Source: Pseudocolwellia sp. AS88
Lineage (GTDB): Bacteria; Pseudomonadota; Gammaproteobacteria; Enterobacterales; Alteromonadaceae
Reading direction: 5' to 3'
Assembly: GCF_030551755.1 (NCBI RefSeq)
Contig: NZ_JAUPEC010000001.1
Coordinates: 62,001-126,000 of the forward strand
DNA length: 64,000 bases
Shown here: positions 28,133-37,372 of the stretch, in pieces
Layout: each line of letters begins with the position of its first letter
Position numbering within the stretch: position 1 is the stretch's first letter
The notes under the pieces: generated by a model
Told to the model about the DNA's origin: nothing
Databases searched by the model: none
What the model saw: the letters and a program-made list of their open reading frames with translations, nothing else
Program-made: the position numbers and the translations under genes

Positions 28133-30395
28133 GGTTCTTCTTCTTTAGTTTTGAAAGCCAAATAAGAGAAAGTGTCAGCAGAATTAAACCTAATAAAAAT
28201 TGTAGTTTCCAACCAACCGCTGTTTTAGGGAATACAGCCGCATGTAAGCTATTTTGGCTTGCTAACTTCTTACTCGCTTGTTTCTCTTTTTGTGCTAATA
28301 GTTCTTTCTTACGCTTATCCTTGTCATCTGCACTCAATATTTCTTTTTCTACAGCGATAAAGCTTGTATAAGGCGACATTACCTGGTGTTTTAATGAGGT
28401 TGTAATTACATCACTTTTAACTTCTTCAAGTGGCTTACCAATGACTAAACCATCTAACAAGTCTTCAATTTTAGCTCTTGCCCAAATAGATGATATGCCT
28501 GAGTTATTATCTACTGTTTTAGCTGCGTTTAATTCCACTTCTTGTTGCCATCCTTTGTTGGCTAAATCACCAAACAGTTGAATGCTTGAAGGTTTATCTG
28601 TGGTTTTAAATGCGATGATAAGTGGCTCATTTGAGTATAAGTCAGGGATCTTATTTGGATATTGTTCGATATTGCCAAGGTGTAATGGGTGAAACTGAAC
28701 ATTTATGTTGGTGAGAGAAGGGCGGCTAATTTTTTCTAATAACATAGCCATTTTATCTTCTACTTCATCGATATTACCAATAAATGTATAGCTACCTTGT
28801 CCAAATTGAGCTGCTTTACGCATAAAAAATCCATTAGGAGCACTGCCAATTCCTACTGTAAATAAACGTGGTAAATCAGTAGTGTTTGTAATTAACTTAA
28901 ACAGCGCTAATTCATTACTTACCGCACCATCTGTTATAAAGAGTATTTGTTTGATGGCATTTTCATTTTGTAGCGGTGTTTTTTGCATGTTTAAAGCATT
29001 ACTTAACGGCTGGTACATTTCAGTACCGCCATCAGCAGAAAGTTGATTAATAAAGGTTAATGCTTTGGCTACATTTTTTGAGGTTGCCATTTTTGTTTGT
29101 TGAAACAAGTTTGTTGAAAGGGACTCGAAGGCAATAATATTAAAACTATCTTTTTCAGTAAGTGTGCTAAGGGCAAAATGTAAACTTTGCTTGGCTTGCT
29201 TTATTGAGTCGCCTTGCATTGAACCTGAAGTATCAATAATAAAGGTAATATCTCGAGCGAATGTAGTTGATGGTTGTTCATTATCATCAATTGTTGAATG
29301 TATTGGTGGCAATAACATAGCTAAGGTATATTCTTCACCATCTAAGGTTTGATTATAAAGACTTAGTTGCGGAGCAATTGAAGCTTTTGGACGCCACTGT
29401 AATACAAAGTCTTTATCCATAGGAACTTGTACATTGCCAACACTTATTTTTAAAGGCTCACCATTTAGCTCGTTATTATTCAGGTTCAATGTATGTGAAG
29501 GGCTATCAATACTTGCCAGTTGAATACCTGCATTTAAATTCACACGTAAACTTATCTTGTTTTTATTGGGTTGAGTAAACTGACTAAGCTCTGAAATAGA
29601 TAAATCTTCATTGAGAAGGTGAGTTGCTGTTGAGGAGAAATTGTCTGTATTCTCTGTTTCTGAGTTGTTGTTAGAGTAAGGCAATGAATTAGGTTGATAA
29701 CGAGGTGTAATACTCATAGGAAAACGTAAACTAAACTCCCCATCCGTATAATCTAAATGTTGAACGTATTTTATAGTTACAGTTATTTGCTCATTCGGGG
29801 CTATATTTGCTATTTTATTGGTAAAAAGGTTAGGGCGATGCTGTTCAACTAAACTGGCTTTTTTACCTGAAGCTTTGGCTTTATTGAATAACTTTTTAGC
29901 TTCATTTTTTTCTAATATTTTTCCTTCAATTTCTCTGTTGCCGACCTGAATCTTTAAGTAATTAACCGCAGAGTTTTCAGGTAAAGGAAAGGTATACAGG
30001 CCATTAGCTATTTCATCACCAGTATTCAAAAAAGACTGAGTAACAGTTACTGAAGCTATTATGCCGTTAATATCAAATGAAGCTGCAGAGTTTAGCAATA
30101 TCGCTGATTGATATAGTCGGGTTTCTTTAAGATTAGTTTTAATAGTTTCAGAAGACTCAAACAATAATTGCCCACTGCTTACATCATCTAAAGTAGAGTA
30201 ATTGTTATAGGTTGTAGCATTAAGAGGTATTACATAAAAAGCACAACCTGCCAATAACCCCACCAATAAAAACCATTTCAGTAATGACAATGGTGAGTAC
30301 CATTTACTATTTCGATTACGGCGATTATACGTAGGTGCATAATCAATGATCTCTCTATTTCTGCGTGCTTTTGATAATAAGGTTTGTTTAAACAT
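28116..30395 (-). CDS. Marine sortase target protein (VIT and vWA domains)
   Basis: A 759-residue surface protein that is the substrate of the adjacent sortase. A VIT domain covers about residues 95-230 (around GLYTFPLPENSAVNYLKIQ). A vWA domain follows with the MIDAS motif DTSGSMQG (about 389-396). The C-terminus has the sorting signal FPKTAVGW (about 722-729), a hydrophobic helix and a basic tail (KLKKKNHENF). The N-terminus has a membrane segment after a basic stretch. The FPKTA motif replaces the LPxTG-type sequence of Gram-positive substrates. The role is unknown. Confidence 0.93.
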   Translation of the reverse strand: MFKQTLLSKARRNREIIDYAPTYNRRNRNSKWYSPLSLLKWFLLVGLLAGCAFYVIPLNATTYNNYSTLDDVSSGQLLFESSETIKTNLKETRLYQSAILLNSAASFDINGIIASVTVTQSFLNTGDEIANGLYTFPLPENSAVNYLKIQVGNREIEGKILEKNEAKKLFNKAKASGKKASLVEQHRPNLFTNKIANIAPNEQITVTIKYVQHLDYTDGEFSLRFPMSITPRYQPNSLPYSNNNSETENTDNFSSTATHLLNEDLSISELSQFTQPNKNKISLRVNLNAGIQLASIDSPSHTLNLNNNELNGEPLKISVGNVQVPMDKDFVLQWRPKASIAPQLSLYNQTLDGEEYTLAMLLPPIHSTIDDNEQPSTTFARDITFIIDTSGSMQGDSIKQAKQSLHFALSTLTEKDSFNIIAFESLSTNLFQQTKMATSKNVAKALTFINQLSADGGTEMYQPLSNALNMQKTPLQNENAIKQILFITDGAVSNELALFKLITNTTDLPRLFTVGIGSAPNGFFMRKAAQFGQGSYTFIGNIDEVEDKMAMLLEKISRPSLTNINVQFHPLHLGNIEQYPNKIPDLYSNEPLIIAFKTTDKPSSIQLFGDLANKGWQQEVELNAAKTVDNNSGISSIWARAKIEDLLDGLVIGKPLEEVKSDVITTSLKHQVMSPYTSFIAVEKEILSADDKDKRKKELLAQKEKQASKKLASQNSLHAAVFPKTAVGWKLQFLLGLILLTLSLIWLSKLKKKNHENFL

Positions 30396-30505
30396 AATGT
30401 CGTCTTCAATGTATTTAATGTAATTCTATTAAAACAATTAAATTCGACTATTAACCGACAACAAAAAGGCAATGTAAGGGGGAAATAGGGCGAAATTATG
30501 GCAAA

Positions 30506-30753
30506 AGTTTAAATAACCTGAACGCGGAATAAGCGATTATGCCTAACATTGTTATTTAACCGCCTACCGTCGTTATTTTTATTACTAATAGCTCGCTATT
30601 AGTACATAAAAACGCCTTGGTATACGGGCTAAATACCAACATTAGGAAGGTAAAAGTCATATAAATCAGTTAAAGACTATTGCTTTATAATTAGTACATT
30701 ATAAATTAATGTTCTACAAAACCCATTATCCCGAGTTCAGGTTAAATAACTTA
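30506..30753. mobile_element. MITE-like element, copy 2
   Basis: About 248 bases with terminal inverted repeats TAACCTGAAC(G/T)CGG-ATAA (left from about 30506, right to about 30753), homologous to the ends of copy 1 at 20719-20960. Inside is the palindrome ACTAATAGCTCGCTATTAGT (30584-30603). The inner part matches copy 1 in inverted orientation (AAGGCG...TATGTAC next to the palindrome). No coding capacity. Confidence 0.75.
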
Positions 30754-30874
30754 TGGCATATAGCAGAAATTAGCCGTTTAACGCTTTATTTAGCAAGGTA
30801 TTAGCCGATAAGCGCTTGCATAAAATTGAGTTCATGCTATTTTTCCTGCATTGATTATTTTAAGGAAGTTTTTC

Positions 30875-31447
30875 ATGCCAAAGGCAAGTGATGTTAAAAA
30901 AAATACAGCAATAGAACATAACGATAGTGTTTACATTGTAAAAGATATTGAGCGTTCAGTTCCGCAAGGCCGCGCAGGTGGAAGTTTATACCGTATGCGT
31001 ATGTACGATGTAGTTTCAGGTCATAAAGTTGATGAAACATTTAAAGACAGTGACATGCTTAAATTAGCTGAACTTACACGCCGTCCTGTTATGTTTTCAT
31101 ACATTGATGGTGATCAATATGTATTTATGGATACAGAAGATTACACGCCATATAACTTAAATTTAGATGCAATCACTGATGAAGCTCGTTTTATAACTGA
31201 AGATACAGAAGGCTTGTTAATCATTTCTATTGATGAAGTACCTGTAGGTATTGATTTACCTGCAAGTGTAGAACTAGTTATTACAGAAACAGACCCGTCA
31301 ATTAAAGGTGGTTCTGCTACTGCTCGTACTAAACCTGCAATTCTTTCTACAGGTTTAACCGTACAAGTGCCTGAGCATATTTCTACAGGTGACAAAATTA
31401 AAGTGAATACAGCTGAATGTAAATTTATGGGGCGTGCAGACAAATAA
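30875..31447 (+). CDS. yeiP: Elongation factor P-like protein YeiP
   Basis: A 190-residue EF-P paralogue. The start at 30875 has AAGGAAG upstream and gives exactly the E. coli YeiP length; a TTG upstream would add eight residues and is rejected. The N-terminal KOW-like domain ([16 protein letters not shown]), the loop [17 protein letters not shown], and the OB domains with [14 protein letters not shown] are typical. YeiP/EfpL helps ribosomes at certain difficult sequences. The promoter region abuts the MITE-like element. Confidence 0.93.
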   Translation: MPKASDVKKNTAIEHNDSVYIVKDIERSVPQGRAGGSLYRMRMYDVVSGHKVDETFKDSDMLKLAELTRRPVMFSYIDGDQYVFMDTEDYTPYNLNLDAITDEARFITEDTEGLLIISIDEVPVGIDLPASVELVITETDPSIKGGSATARTKPAILSTGLTVQVPEHISTGDKIKVNTAECKFMGRADK

Positions 31448-31462
31448 TATTTATTACTTTCT

Positions 31463-31508
31463 AAAAAGCTCAAGGTTTACGAAATATTCGTAAAGTTGAG
31501 CTTTTTTT
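31463..31508 (+). terminator. Intrinsic terminator after yeiP
   Basis: A long hairpin: outer arms AAAAAGCTCAA/TTGAGCTTTTT (31463-31473 and 31496-31506) and inner arms TTTACGAA/TTCGTAAA with a three-base loop, then a T run. Confidence 0.88.
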
Positions 31509-31556
31509 ATATCTCGTATTTAAGAGACAAAGTACTACGAATAATAACAGTCATTT

Positions 31557-32072
31557 TTATAAAAGTTCCTTCACAATAAGCTTTAATAGATAAGTTTCAC
31601 GCACAATAGATAATCCTTTTTTGGGACTTTCAGCTAATGTTTTTTCGTTATGCTTTATTGCATCATGAATGTTCATCCAAACAGGTTTCATACCATTATT
31701 TATTTCATAATCTTCTAATTTTGTATCACGTAATTGACTGTCAATATCACATACAAAACAATAAGATTTCATATGTACAATATCAAAATCATCTTTGTGC
31801 CAAGGTCTGAACTCTTCGTATAAACCAAAGGCTTCGATGTTGGTTACATTATGCGCGCCGGTTTCTTCTTGTAGTTCTCTTATTAAGCCTTCTTCATGGG
31901 TTTCACCTTCATCTATACCTCCGCCAGGTAAAGTGTAATCGTGATATCTCTGAGTGTATAAAAGTAAAATGTCTTCGCCGTTAAGCACAATAGCTCGAGC
32001 TGCTTTACGGATAAACGTTGAACCAGAAAGATCGTTAAGATCAGGATGAATAGCAGAGGTTAATAATTTCAT
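31557..32072 (-). CDS. Nudix hydrolase
   Basis: A 171-residue cytoplasmic hydrolase of nucleoside diphosphate-linked compounds. The Nudix box G-x5-E-x7-REL-x-EE-x-G is complete (GGGIDEGETHEEGLIRELQE then ETGA, about residues 50-73). The substrate cannot be told from the sequence. It converges on yeiP and is followed upstream by metR on the same strand, 135 bases away. Confidence 0.9.
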   Translation of the reverse strand: MKLLTSAIHPDLNDLSGSTFIRKAARAIVLNGEDILLLYTQRYHDYTLPGGGIDEGETHEEGLIRELQEETGAHNVTNIEAFGLYEEFRPWHKDDFDIVHMKSYCFVCDIDSQLRDTKLEDYEINNGMKPVWMNIHDAIKHNEKTLAESPKKGLSIVRETYLLKLIVKELL

Positions 32073-32207
32073 TAAAGGTACTTATAGGGTTAATTAAAGA
32101 GACATCAAAGAGCAAATAAAGAAGAATGTATATTATCGAATATTTTGAACTAACTTAATAGCCTGAAGCCTTCGATTATAAATTGAAAGGCTTTAGGTTA
32201 TATACAT

Positions 32208-33101
32208 TTACTGAGTTGTAGAGTGCTTGCTGGCGATATCTATAAAACTTTGTATATATTCAATAGTCACATCACTCTCCCTCAGGCCAATGAAAATTTG
32301 TTTAGCAATACCTTTTTTACCTAGCTTAATGGCTTTAATAGGCAGAGTTTTAGAATATTGTTCGACCAACCAAGCAGGAAGTGCTGAAACACCACGTTTA
32401 CTTGCCACCATTTGTAGCATGATATCGGTTGTTTCAATCGTTTTATGCTTATAGGGACTACATTGTTGAGGTGCTAAAAATTGACTAAAAATATCGAGGC
32501 GTTCAGTTTCAACAGGATAAGTAATCAATATTTCATTATTTAAGTCTTGTGGAACAATAAAAGGCTTGTCCGCTAAAATATGATCTTCATGAGTAACTAA
32601 TACCAGCTCATAATCAAAAACGGGTAGATAAGTTAAACCTTTCTTAAACAATGGATCGGGTGTTACCAAAGCATCAATATCATGGCTGAACAAAGCGCCT
32701 AAGCCACCGAATTGAAAGCGTTGTTTAACGTCTAAATCCACATCAGGCCATTGTTCTAAATATGGAGAAACCACAGTTAATAACCACTGATAGCAAGGAT
32801 GACATTCCATTCCTATTCTTAAAGAGCCTCGTTTACCTTTAGCTATTTGCTCAATTAAATGTTCAGTATGCTCAAGTTGGGGCAGGGTCCTATTCGCTAC
32901 CGACAATATATGCTCACCCGCCTGTGTTAAGCGTAAATTACGTCCTTCTTTCGACCACACTTTAATGCCAAGCTGAGATTCTAATTTCTTTATCGCGTGG
33001 CTTAATGCTGACTGAGTTAGAAATAAGGCGTTAGCTGCTTCTGTAAGTGTACCTAGGCGGCTTACTTCCCTGATGATTGATAAGTGTGTCCGTTCTATCA
33101 T
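32208..33101 (-). CDS. metR: LysR-type regulator MetR
   Basis: A 297-residue regulator of methionine biosynthesis. The helix-turn-helix reads ANALFLTQSALSHAIKKLES. The effector domain has RIGMECHPCYQWLLTVVSPY, which matches the MetR block around IECHSCIQWL, and FDYELVLV followed by ITYPVETERLD, also MetR-like. MetR uses homocysteine as coactivator. A possible MetR box lies upstream at 33138. No met gene is adjacent. Confidence 0.85.
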   Translation of the reverse strand: MIERTHLSIIREVSRLGTLTEAANALFLTQSALSHAIKKLESQLGIKVWSKEGRNLRLTQAGEHILSVANRTLPQLEHTEHLIEQIAKGKRGSLRIGMECHPCYQWLLTVVSPYLEQWPDVDLDVKQRFQFGGLGALFSHDIDALVTPDPLFKKGLTYLPVFDYELVLVTHEDHILADKPFIVPQDLNNEILITYPVETERLDIFSQFLAPQQCSPYKHKTIETTDIMLQMVASKRGVSALPAWLVEQYSKTLPIKAIKLGKKGIAKQIFIGLRESDVTIEYIQSFIDIASKHSTTQ

Positions 33102-33137
33102 TGAGGCTACTCATTTGTTCATTGAAATTATGGTGTA

Positions 33138-33150
33138 TGAGTTTAATTCA
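33138..33150. promoter_or_regulatory. Possible MetR box
   Basis: TGAGTTTAATTCA differs by one base from the pattern TGAA-N5-TTCA. It is 37 bases upstream of the metR start codon, a position that suits autoregulation. Short and degenerate, so weakly supported. Confidence 0.35.
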
Positions 33151-33403
33151 TAGAATTCTGTATTTATATCATTATTTTTCATCAATAAACTTTTAAATAT
33201 AGAACGCAGTTAACTGGATATTTTTTATTTATTGCTTAAGTCGTTGGGCAGTATTCTCACTTCATTTTGTATTGAGCAGATGAATAAGAGGGGACTTGGA
33301 AATTTTCTAATTACATATCAGGTCTATTAATTAAGAGTTATTAATTTAACTGAACTTAATTTTATTTTTTTAAGTCATTATTCATTATTTTAAACTATAA
33401 ATA

Positions 33404-33731
33404 ATGGAGGAATATATATGTAGTTCACCTAAACCCAAAACTAAAGCGAAAGGTAAAAAAGTCAGGCGGCGGCAGTATACTGGCCAATATTTCTTCAGAA
33501 TCGAGAAGCCGATTTTCGGAACGTGCAAATGCAGCACAAGATCGTAGAGATGAAATGAAAGCAGCACAGAAACAAAAAGCTATTCAGCAGAATACTTTAA
33601 CTAAAAGAAGCCTAACTTCTGTAGTTGTTAAAACTAAAAAACAAGAGAAAAGCTTTGGCTATTGGTTATTAAACGCCAGTGTAAAAGAAATTTTAGTTTT
33701 ATTATTTATGGGTAAATCTAAAACTATATAA
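33404..33731 (+). pseudogene. Frameshifted small gene, unknown function
   Basis: Two overlapping frames read like pieces of one protein. From ATG 33404 the first frame gives MEEYICSSPKPKTKAKGKK. Near 33455 the sense moves by one base to a second frame, which runs SGGGSILANISSESRSRFSE, continues as a Lys/Gln-rich helix and a short hydrophobic segment, and ends at TAA 33729. The run of A residues at 33451-33460 is a plausible indel site. The expected form, beginning MCSSPKPK, would also need a lost start codon, because ATA stands where ATG should be. I do not recognise the family. A GACTTTAAAGTC hairpin with T run follows. Confidence 0.5.
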
Positions 33732-33755
33732 TGACTTTAAAGTCTTTTTTAAGCA

Positions 33756-35192
33756 TTAGTGACTATTTTTTGTTTTTATACAGTTGCGACCGTTATGCTT
33801 TGCTTCGTATAAGGCATCATCAGCTCTAACTATAAAGCTGCTTAAGGATTCATCTGGTTGGTATGCAGTTATACCGATACTGATTGTTACCTTAGGTTCA
33901 ACGCTTGTTTTTGATAAGTTATCTTGTATGCGCTGAGCAATTTTTTGTGCACCTTCAATAGAGGTATCAGCAAGCAAAATAATAAACTCTTCTCCGCCCC
34001 ATCGGCAAACTGCATCACTTTCACGCGCATGTGACTTACATATATTAGATATATGTTTGATCATATTATCACCCGTCAAATGTCCGTAGGTATCATTTAC
34101 TTTTTTGAAGAAGTCTATATCAATCATTACTAGCGAGAGCTGAGTGTTTTTTCTCTTACTTTGTTCAATATTATTTAAAATGATGGGTTCAAAAGCTTGT
34201 CTATTTAATAGGCCTGATAGTTTATCTATACTTGCCATAGTCACGAGTTTATTTTGATAATTATTAAACGCTATATGAGCAACAGCTAATACACCTGCAG
34301 TAACAAGGATACTGAGGAATATATTGATAAAAAAGGTGTCGGTTAACTCTTTTTCGCTGTCTATAGCGTCTTGTTCAACAATCAAAAACCAACCAAATTC
34401 TTTAATAAACCGACTATTTAGATAAACTTTCTTACTTGAATCCGTATACTTAATAGTGTTGGATGTAGTGTTAAGAATACTTTGTGTGAGTTTGTTATTT
34501 TTCAGGCGCTCTGCAAGGGTAGATGAATGATTAAATTGCCCACCTTTAAGAACTATATTTCCTTCTTTATCTGTAAAGTAAATCGTTCTTTGATATCGGT
34601 TTTGGTAGTTTGCTATTAAATTTTCTACTTTATCTAAAGCCAGGCCTACGCCTGTCGCTCCAATAAAGTTATCATCATAGTCATAAACCTTATGGTTAAT
34701 AAATATGGTGATCTTATTTGCATTAGATACATCGAAGTCTATGGCTATTTCATACATTTGTGATTCAGGCGTATTTTTTAAAGAAAAATACCAACTATCT
34801 ACGGGATTATCTTTTGACATTTTCTCAATATCACCGTTAGGGTGATAGTAGCTTAGGCTTTTATCACTAGCAAAATAACTGGTGAGTAGATCGTATTTTA
34901 TTTGTATTTCATTTAAGTACTTTATAACTTTTCCTGGGCCATCTTTACCATTTAATTCCCAATCTCGAACAAAAGTATTTTGTGCCATCAGTGACGATAT
35001 AAAAATAGGTTTGAATAAGTCATTTTGAATTTCAGAGTATATATTATCGCTAGTAAGAGGAAGAGATTCGTCAACAATGTGTTTTCCAAGAGAGCTGCTA
35101 GCGACTTGATAGCTTAACCAACTCGTAATGATAAAACCTGATAATAATAATAAAGCTAAAAGTATACTGAAGTTTTTTTGTCGTTTATGCAT
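33756..35192 (-). CDS. Diguanylate cyclase with Cache-type sensor
   Basis: A 478-residue inner-membrane enzyme that makes c-di-GMP. Two membrane segments (about residues 8-30 and 286-308) flank a periplasmic dCache-like domain that holds YHPNGDIEKMSKDNPVDSWY. The catalytic motif is GGEEF (about 395) and the inhibitory I-site RESD sits five residues before it. The gene is alone on its strand; sequence upstream has no intact gene for 1.1 kb. The signal sensed is unknown. Confidence 0.9.
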   Translation of the reverse strand: MHKRQKNFSILLALLLLSGFIITSWLSYQVASSSLGKHIVDESLPLTSDNIYSEIQNDLFKPIFISSLMAQNTFVRDWELNGKDGPGKVIKYLNEIQIKYDLLTSYFASDKSLSYYHPNGDIEKMSKDNPVDSWYFSLKNTPESQMYEIAIDFDVSNANKITIFINHKVYDYDDNFIGATGVGLALDKVENLIANYQNRYQRTIYFTDKEGNIVLKGGQFNHSSTLAERLKNNKLTQSILNTTSNTIKYTDSSKKVYLNSRFIKEFGWFLIVEQDAIDSEKELTDTFFINIFLSILVTAGVLAVAHIAFNNYQNKLVTMASIDKLSGLLNRQAFEPIILNNIEQSKRKNTQLSLVMIDIDFFKKVNDTYGHLTGDNMIKHISNICKSHARESDAVCRWGGEEFIILLADTSIEGAQKIAQRIQDNLSKTSVEPKVTISIGITAYQPDESLSSFIVRADDALYEAKHNGRNCIKTKNSH

Positions 35193-36294
35193 TCACATTT
35201 TCCGTCACAGCCAACTGGGCTGGTTGAAAAGTCTGCTATTCTGAATAATAAATATATAATTATAAAGGAGCTCTTATTTTAAATAATGTCTAAAGTAATA
35301 TTTAATTGGTTATATCACTCCATGATTTTCTCTAAGTTACAATATTGTGTATGGGAAATACATAAGTGTTTTGAATCATACTAAGTTATTGCTTAACTAT
35401 ACAAAAAACATATTTAATTACTTTTTTATGCTCAGCCACTATGATTCAATCTTAAGTAGTAATCAAGCTAGGAAGCTCTCAAATACTAACCTTCTTCAAT
35501 AAATATTGTTGTTCTAACCTCATCAGAGCAAAATCCTACTTTTAAATTACGTCGTGATATTTCTCATGAAACTAATTTACCTGCTTTAAATTCAGGTATG
35601 GAAGTGTAAAGAGAAAGTAGAGCAAGAAGTAGAATTGAAAGTATATTCTTGTAAATTACTAAATAATATTGAAAGCAAGAAAATCATTAAAGAAGTTAAG
35701 GTAAGTTTTTATCGTGCATACTTTACCGGAAAATTACATCAGTTCAGCCTTCCAATCACATAAACAGAGAACACCACATAACATGAGGTTTGCCATTGGT
35801 ACATGTGGCTACTTGTGTACTTACTTGAAGTGAGAATATTATAAATACGAATACTTATCCTGACCTAAAGTGGAAGTTGAATCTTAGCCAAGCCACTTAA
35901 GGATTAGTCTGTTTTAAGTTCTTAGATGCCAGTGAAATTTTGTATATATACGATCACTGATGCCACAAAAGGGTCTTGATTTGGGAGTGACCTTATCAAA
36001 AAAATAGTCCGCAAAGATACGAAAGCGGACATTAGCATCGATAGCTTTTTGCGCTGTTTGGCCGTGTTAAGAATACGTAGAACTACCTTATCCTGACAGA
36101 CAACTAAGCCACCAAAGCGGTCATAGAGGCTTTAAATCAAAGCGGCATCTCCAGCGACAAATCAGGCATCACGCCTCTTAACCTTTCATACTAACATCTG
36201 CCACATTCGCGGTATTAGTGGGTTTAGGTTAGATATTTTGTATCGCTGACTCCATAATCACTGTATGTATTGCTGAATAGGACATACCTCGCTT
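35193..36294. other. 1.1 kb without an intact gene; decayed sequence
   Basis: No frame of useful length starts here. Fragments read like protein remnants: a plus-strand stretch ending at GTATGGAAGTGTAA near 35609 (SEQNPTFKLRRDISHET) and a minus-strand stretch at 35914-36066 of about 50 codons (IDANVRFRIFADYFFDK) that ends in a stop and has another stop just before it. I cannot name either. The motif ACCGCTTTGGTGG appears here on the minus strand (about 36110) and again at 38039 on the plus strand. Confidence 0.5.
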
Positions 36295-37275
36295 TCAAGG
36301 CTCTTCTTTATCTAACAATTCCATTAACCCAACTAATGCAGCGAAAAGGACAGCACCCACAGGCCAAACAATCCAGGTTACGCCCCAGTCCATAGTCCAT
36401 AAGCTCCAGCCAAGAAATATAGCTGTTAGCAAAGGCCAGTAGAATGCAGCAAGCTTTTCTGCGCGTTTTGTACGTTTACTTTTAGCTGTCTCTAGGCAGC
36501 TATCTTTTAGAATATTGTTGTAGGCATCATATTTAGCAGAGACAGGAGCCACTATGTATATTCCTGCTGCTATTATAAGAATCAGTACAATTAACATCAT
36601 TAAAATTATACCTGAACCACCAAAAAACATGCTAACAAACATCAGAGGTACAAAACTGATAATGAACATGAATATACCTACTGATAGTCTTCGATTATAA
36701 GTAACTCTGAATTTTTTTAATTTTTCTTTAAAAACGCTGTGCACACCATAGGCCAACTCAAATGCTTCATTATCTATCACAGCTATTTCATTTTCATATT
36801 GGTTGGTTTTGATAAAAAAACTTATTCCAATAGAGACCATAACTAAAATACTCACGACTCCTATAGCTGCTGCAATATCGCCTGTCAGATTTAACCTATT
36901 TGTTTCAGCCAATGCCAAGAAGAAAAACAGTGGTACTACTGAGCAGACACAAAGCATAACTCCCTTGGTGACTAAGGCTGACACTTCCATCTTATGTTCA
37001 ATATACTTCACGGCTTGTTCCAAGCTAACCTGAATGGTATCAAGCTCTCTACTTTTATCACGGGAATCAAATACTTCATTTTCATCTTTCAGTAGAAAGT
37101 CAGTTGAAACGTCAAAAATCTCCGCTAATATAATTATTCTATTTAAATCAGGGATGCTATTAGTGCTTTCCCATTTAGAGACTGACTGCCTAGAAACATT
37201 CATCTTTTCAGCCAATTCTTCCTGCGACCAGCCAACTTGCTTTCTTAATCTGACAATCTTTTCTGCTAATATCAT
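36295..37275 (-). CDS. XRE-family regulator with C-terminal membrane domain
   Basis: The start at 37275 (MILAEKIVRLRKQVGWSQEE) is chosen because AGGAAGGA lies 9 bases upstream; a TTG at 37341 is less likely. Residues 1-65 are a Cro/CI-type helix-turn-helix with NVSRQSVSKWESTNSIPDL. The rest has five or six membrane segments. This layout and wording (VSRQSVSKWE, FDVSTDFLLKDE) are typical of Firmicutes regulators and unusual in a marine gammaproteobacterium, so horizontal transfer is likely. It stands alone in a gene-poor stretch. The target is unknown; a palindrome upstream at 37360 may be its operator. Confidence 0.85.
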   Translation of the reverse strand: MILAEKIVRLRKQVGWSQEELAEKMNVSRQSVSKWESTNSIPDLNRIIILAEIFDVSTDFLLKDENEVFDSRDKSRELDTIQVSLEQAVKYIEHKMEVSALVTKGVMLCVCSVVPLFFFLALAETNRLNLTGDIAAAIGVVSILVMVSIGISFFIKTNQYENEIAVIDNEAFELAYGVHSVFKEKLKKFRVTYNRRLSVGIFMFIISFVPLMFVSMFFGGSGIILMMLIVLILIIAAGIYIVAPVSAKYDAYNNILKDSCLETAKSKRTKRAEKLAAFYWPLLTAIFLGWSLWTMDWGVTWIVWPVGAVLFAALVGLMELLDKEEP

Positions 37276-37359
37276 CGAGTTCATTCCTTCCTCTGTTGTT
37301 GAACGGTAAGCATAAAAAGTCAGGTAGTTGCAGACCAGCAAGTCAGGTTGTTAATTTGT

Positions 37360-37372
37360 CAACCAGCGGTTG
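37360..37372. promoter_or_regulatory. Candidate operator of the XRE regulator
   Basis: CAACCAGCGGTTG is a perfect five-base inverted repeat around AGC, extended by AATT on both sides. It lies about 85 bases upstream of the XRE start codon. The link to this regulator is inference. Confidence 0.35.

Noticed and set aside
36040-36130. Possible integron attC site near the XRE gene
   Set aside because: GTTAAGA and the neighbouring inverted stretches do not form the paired core sites or the long imperfect palindrome of attC.
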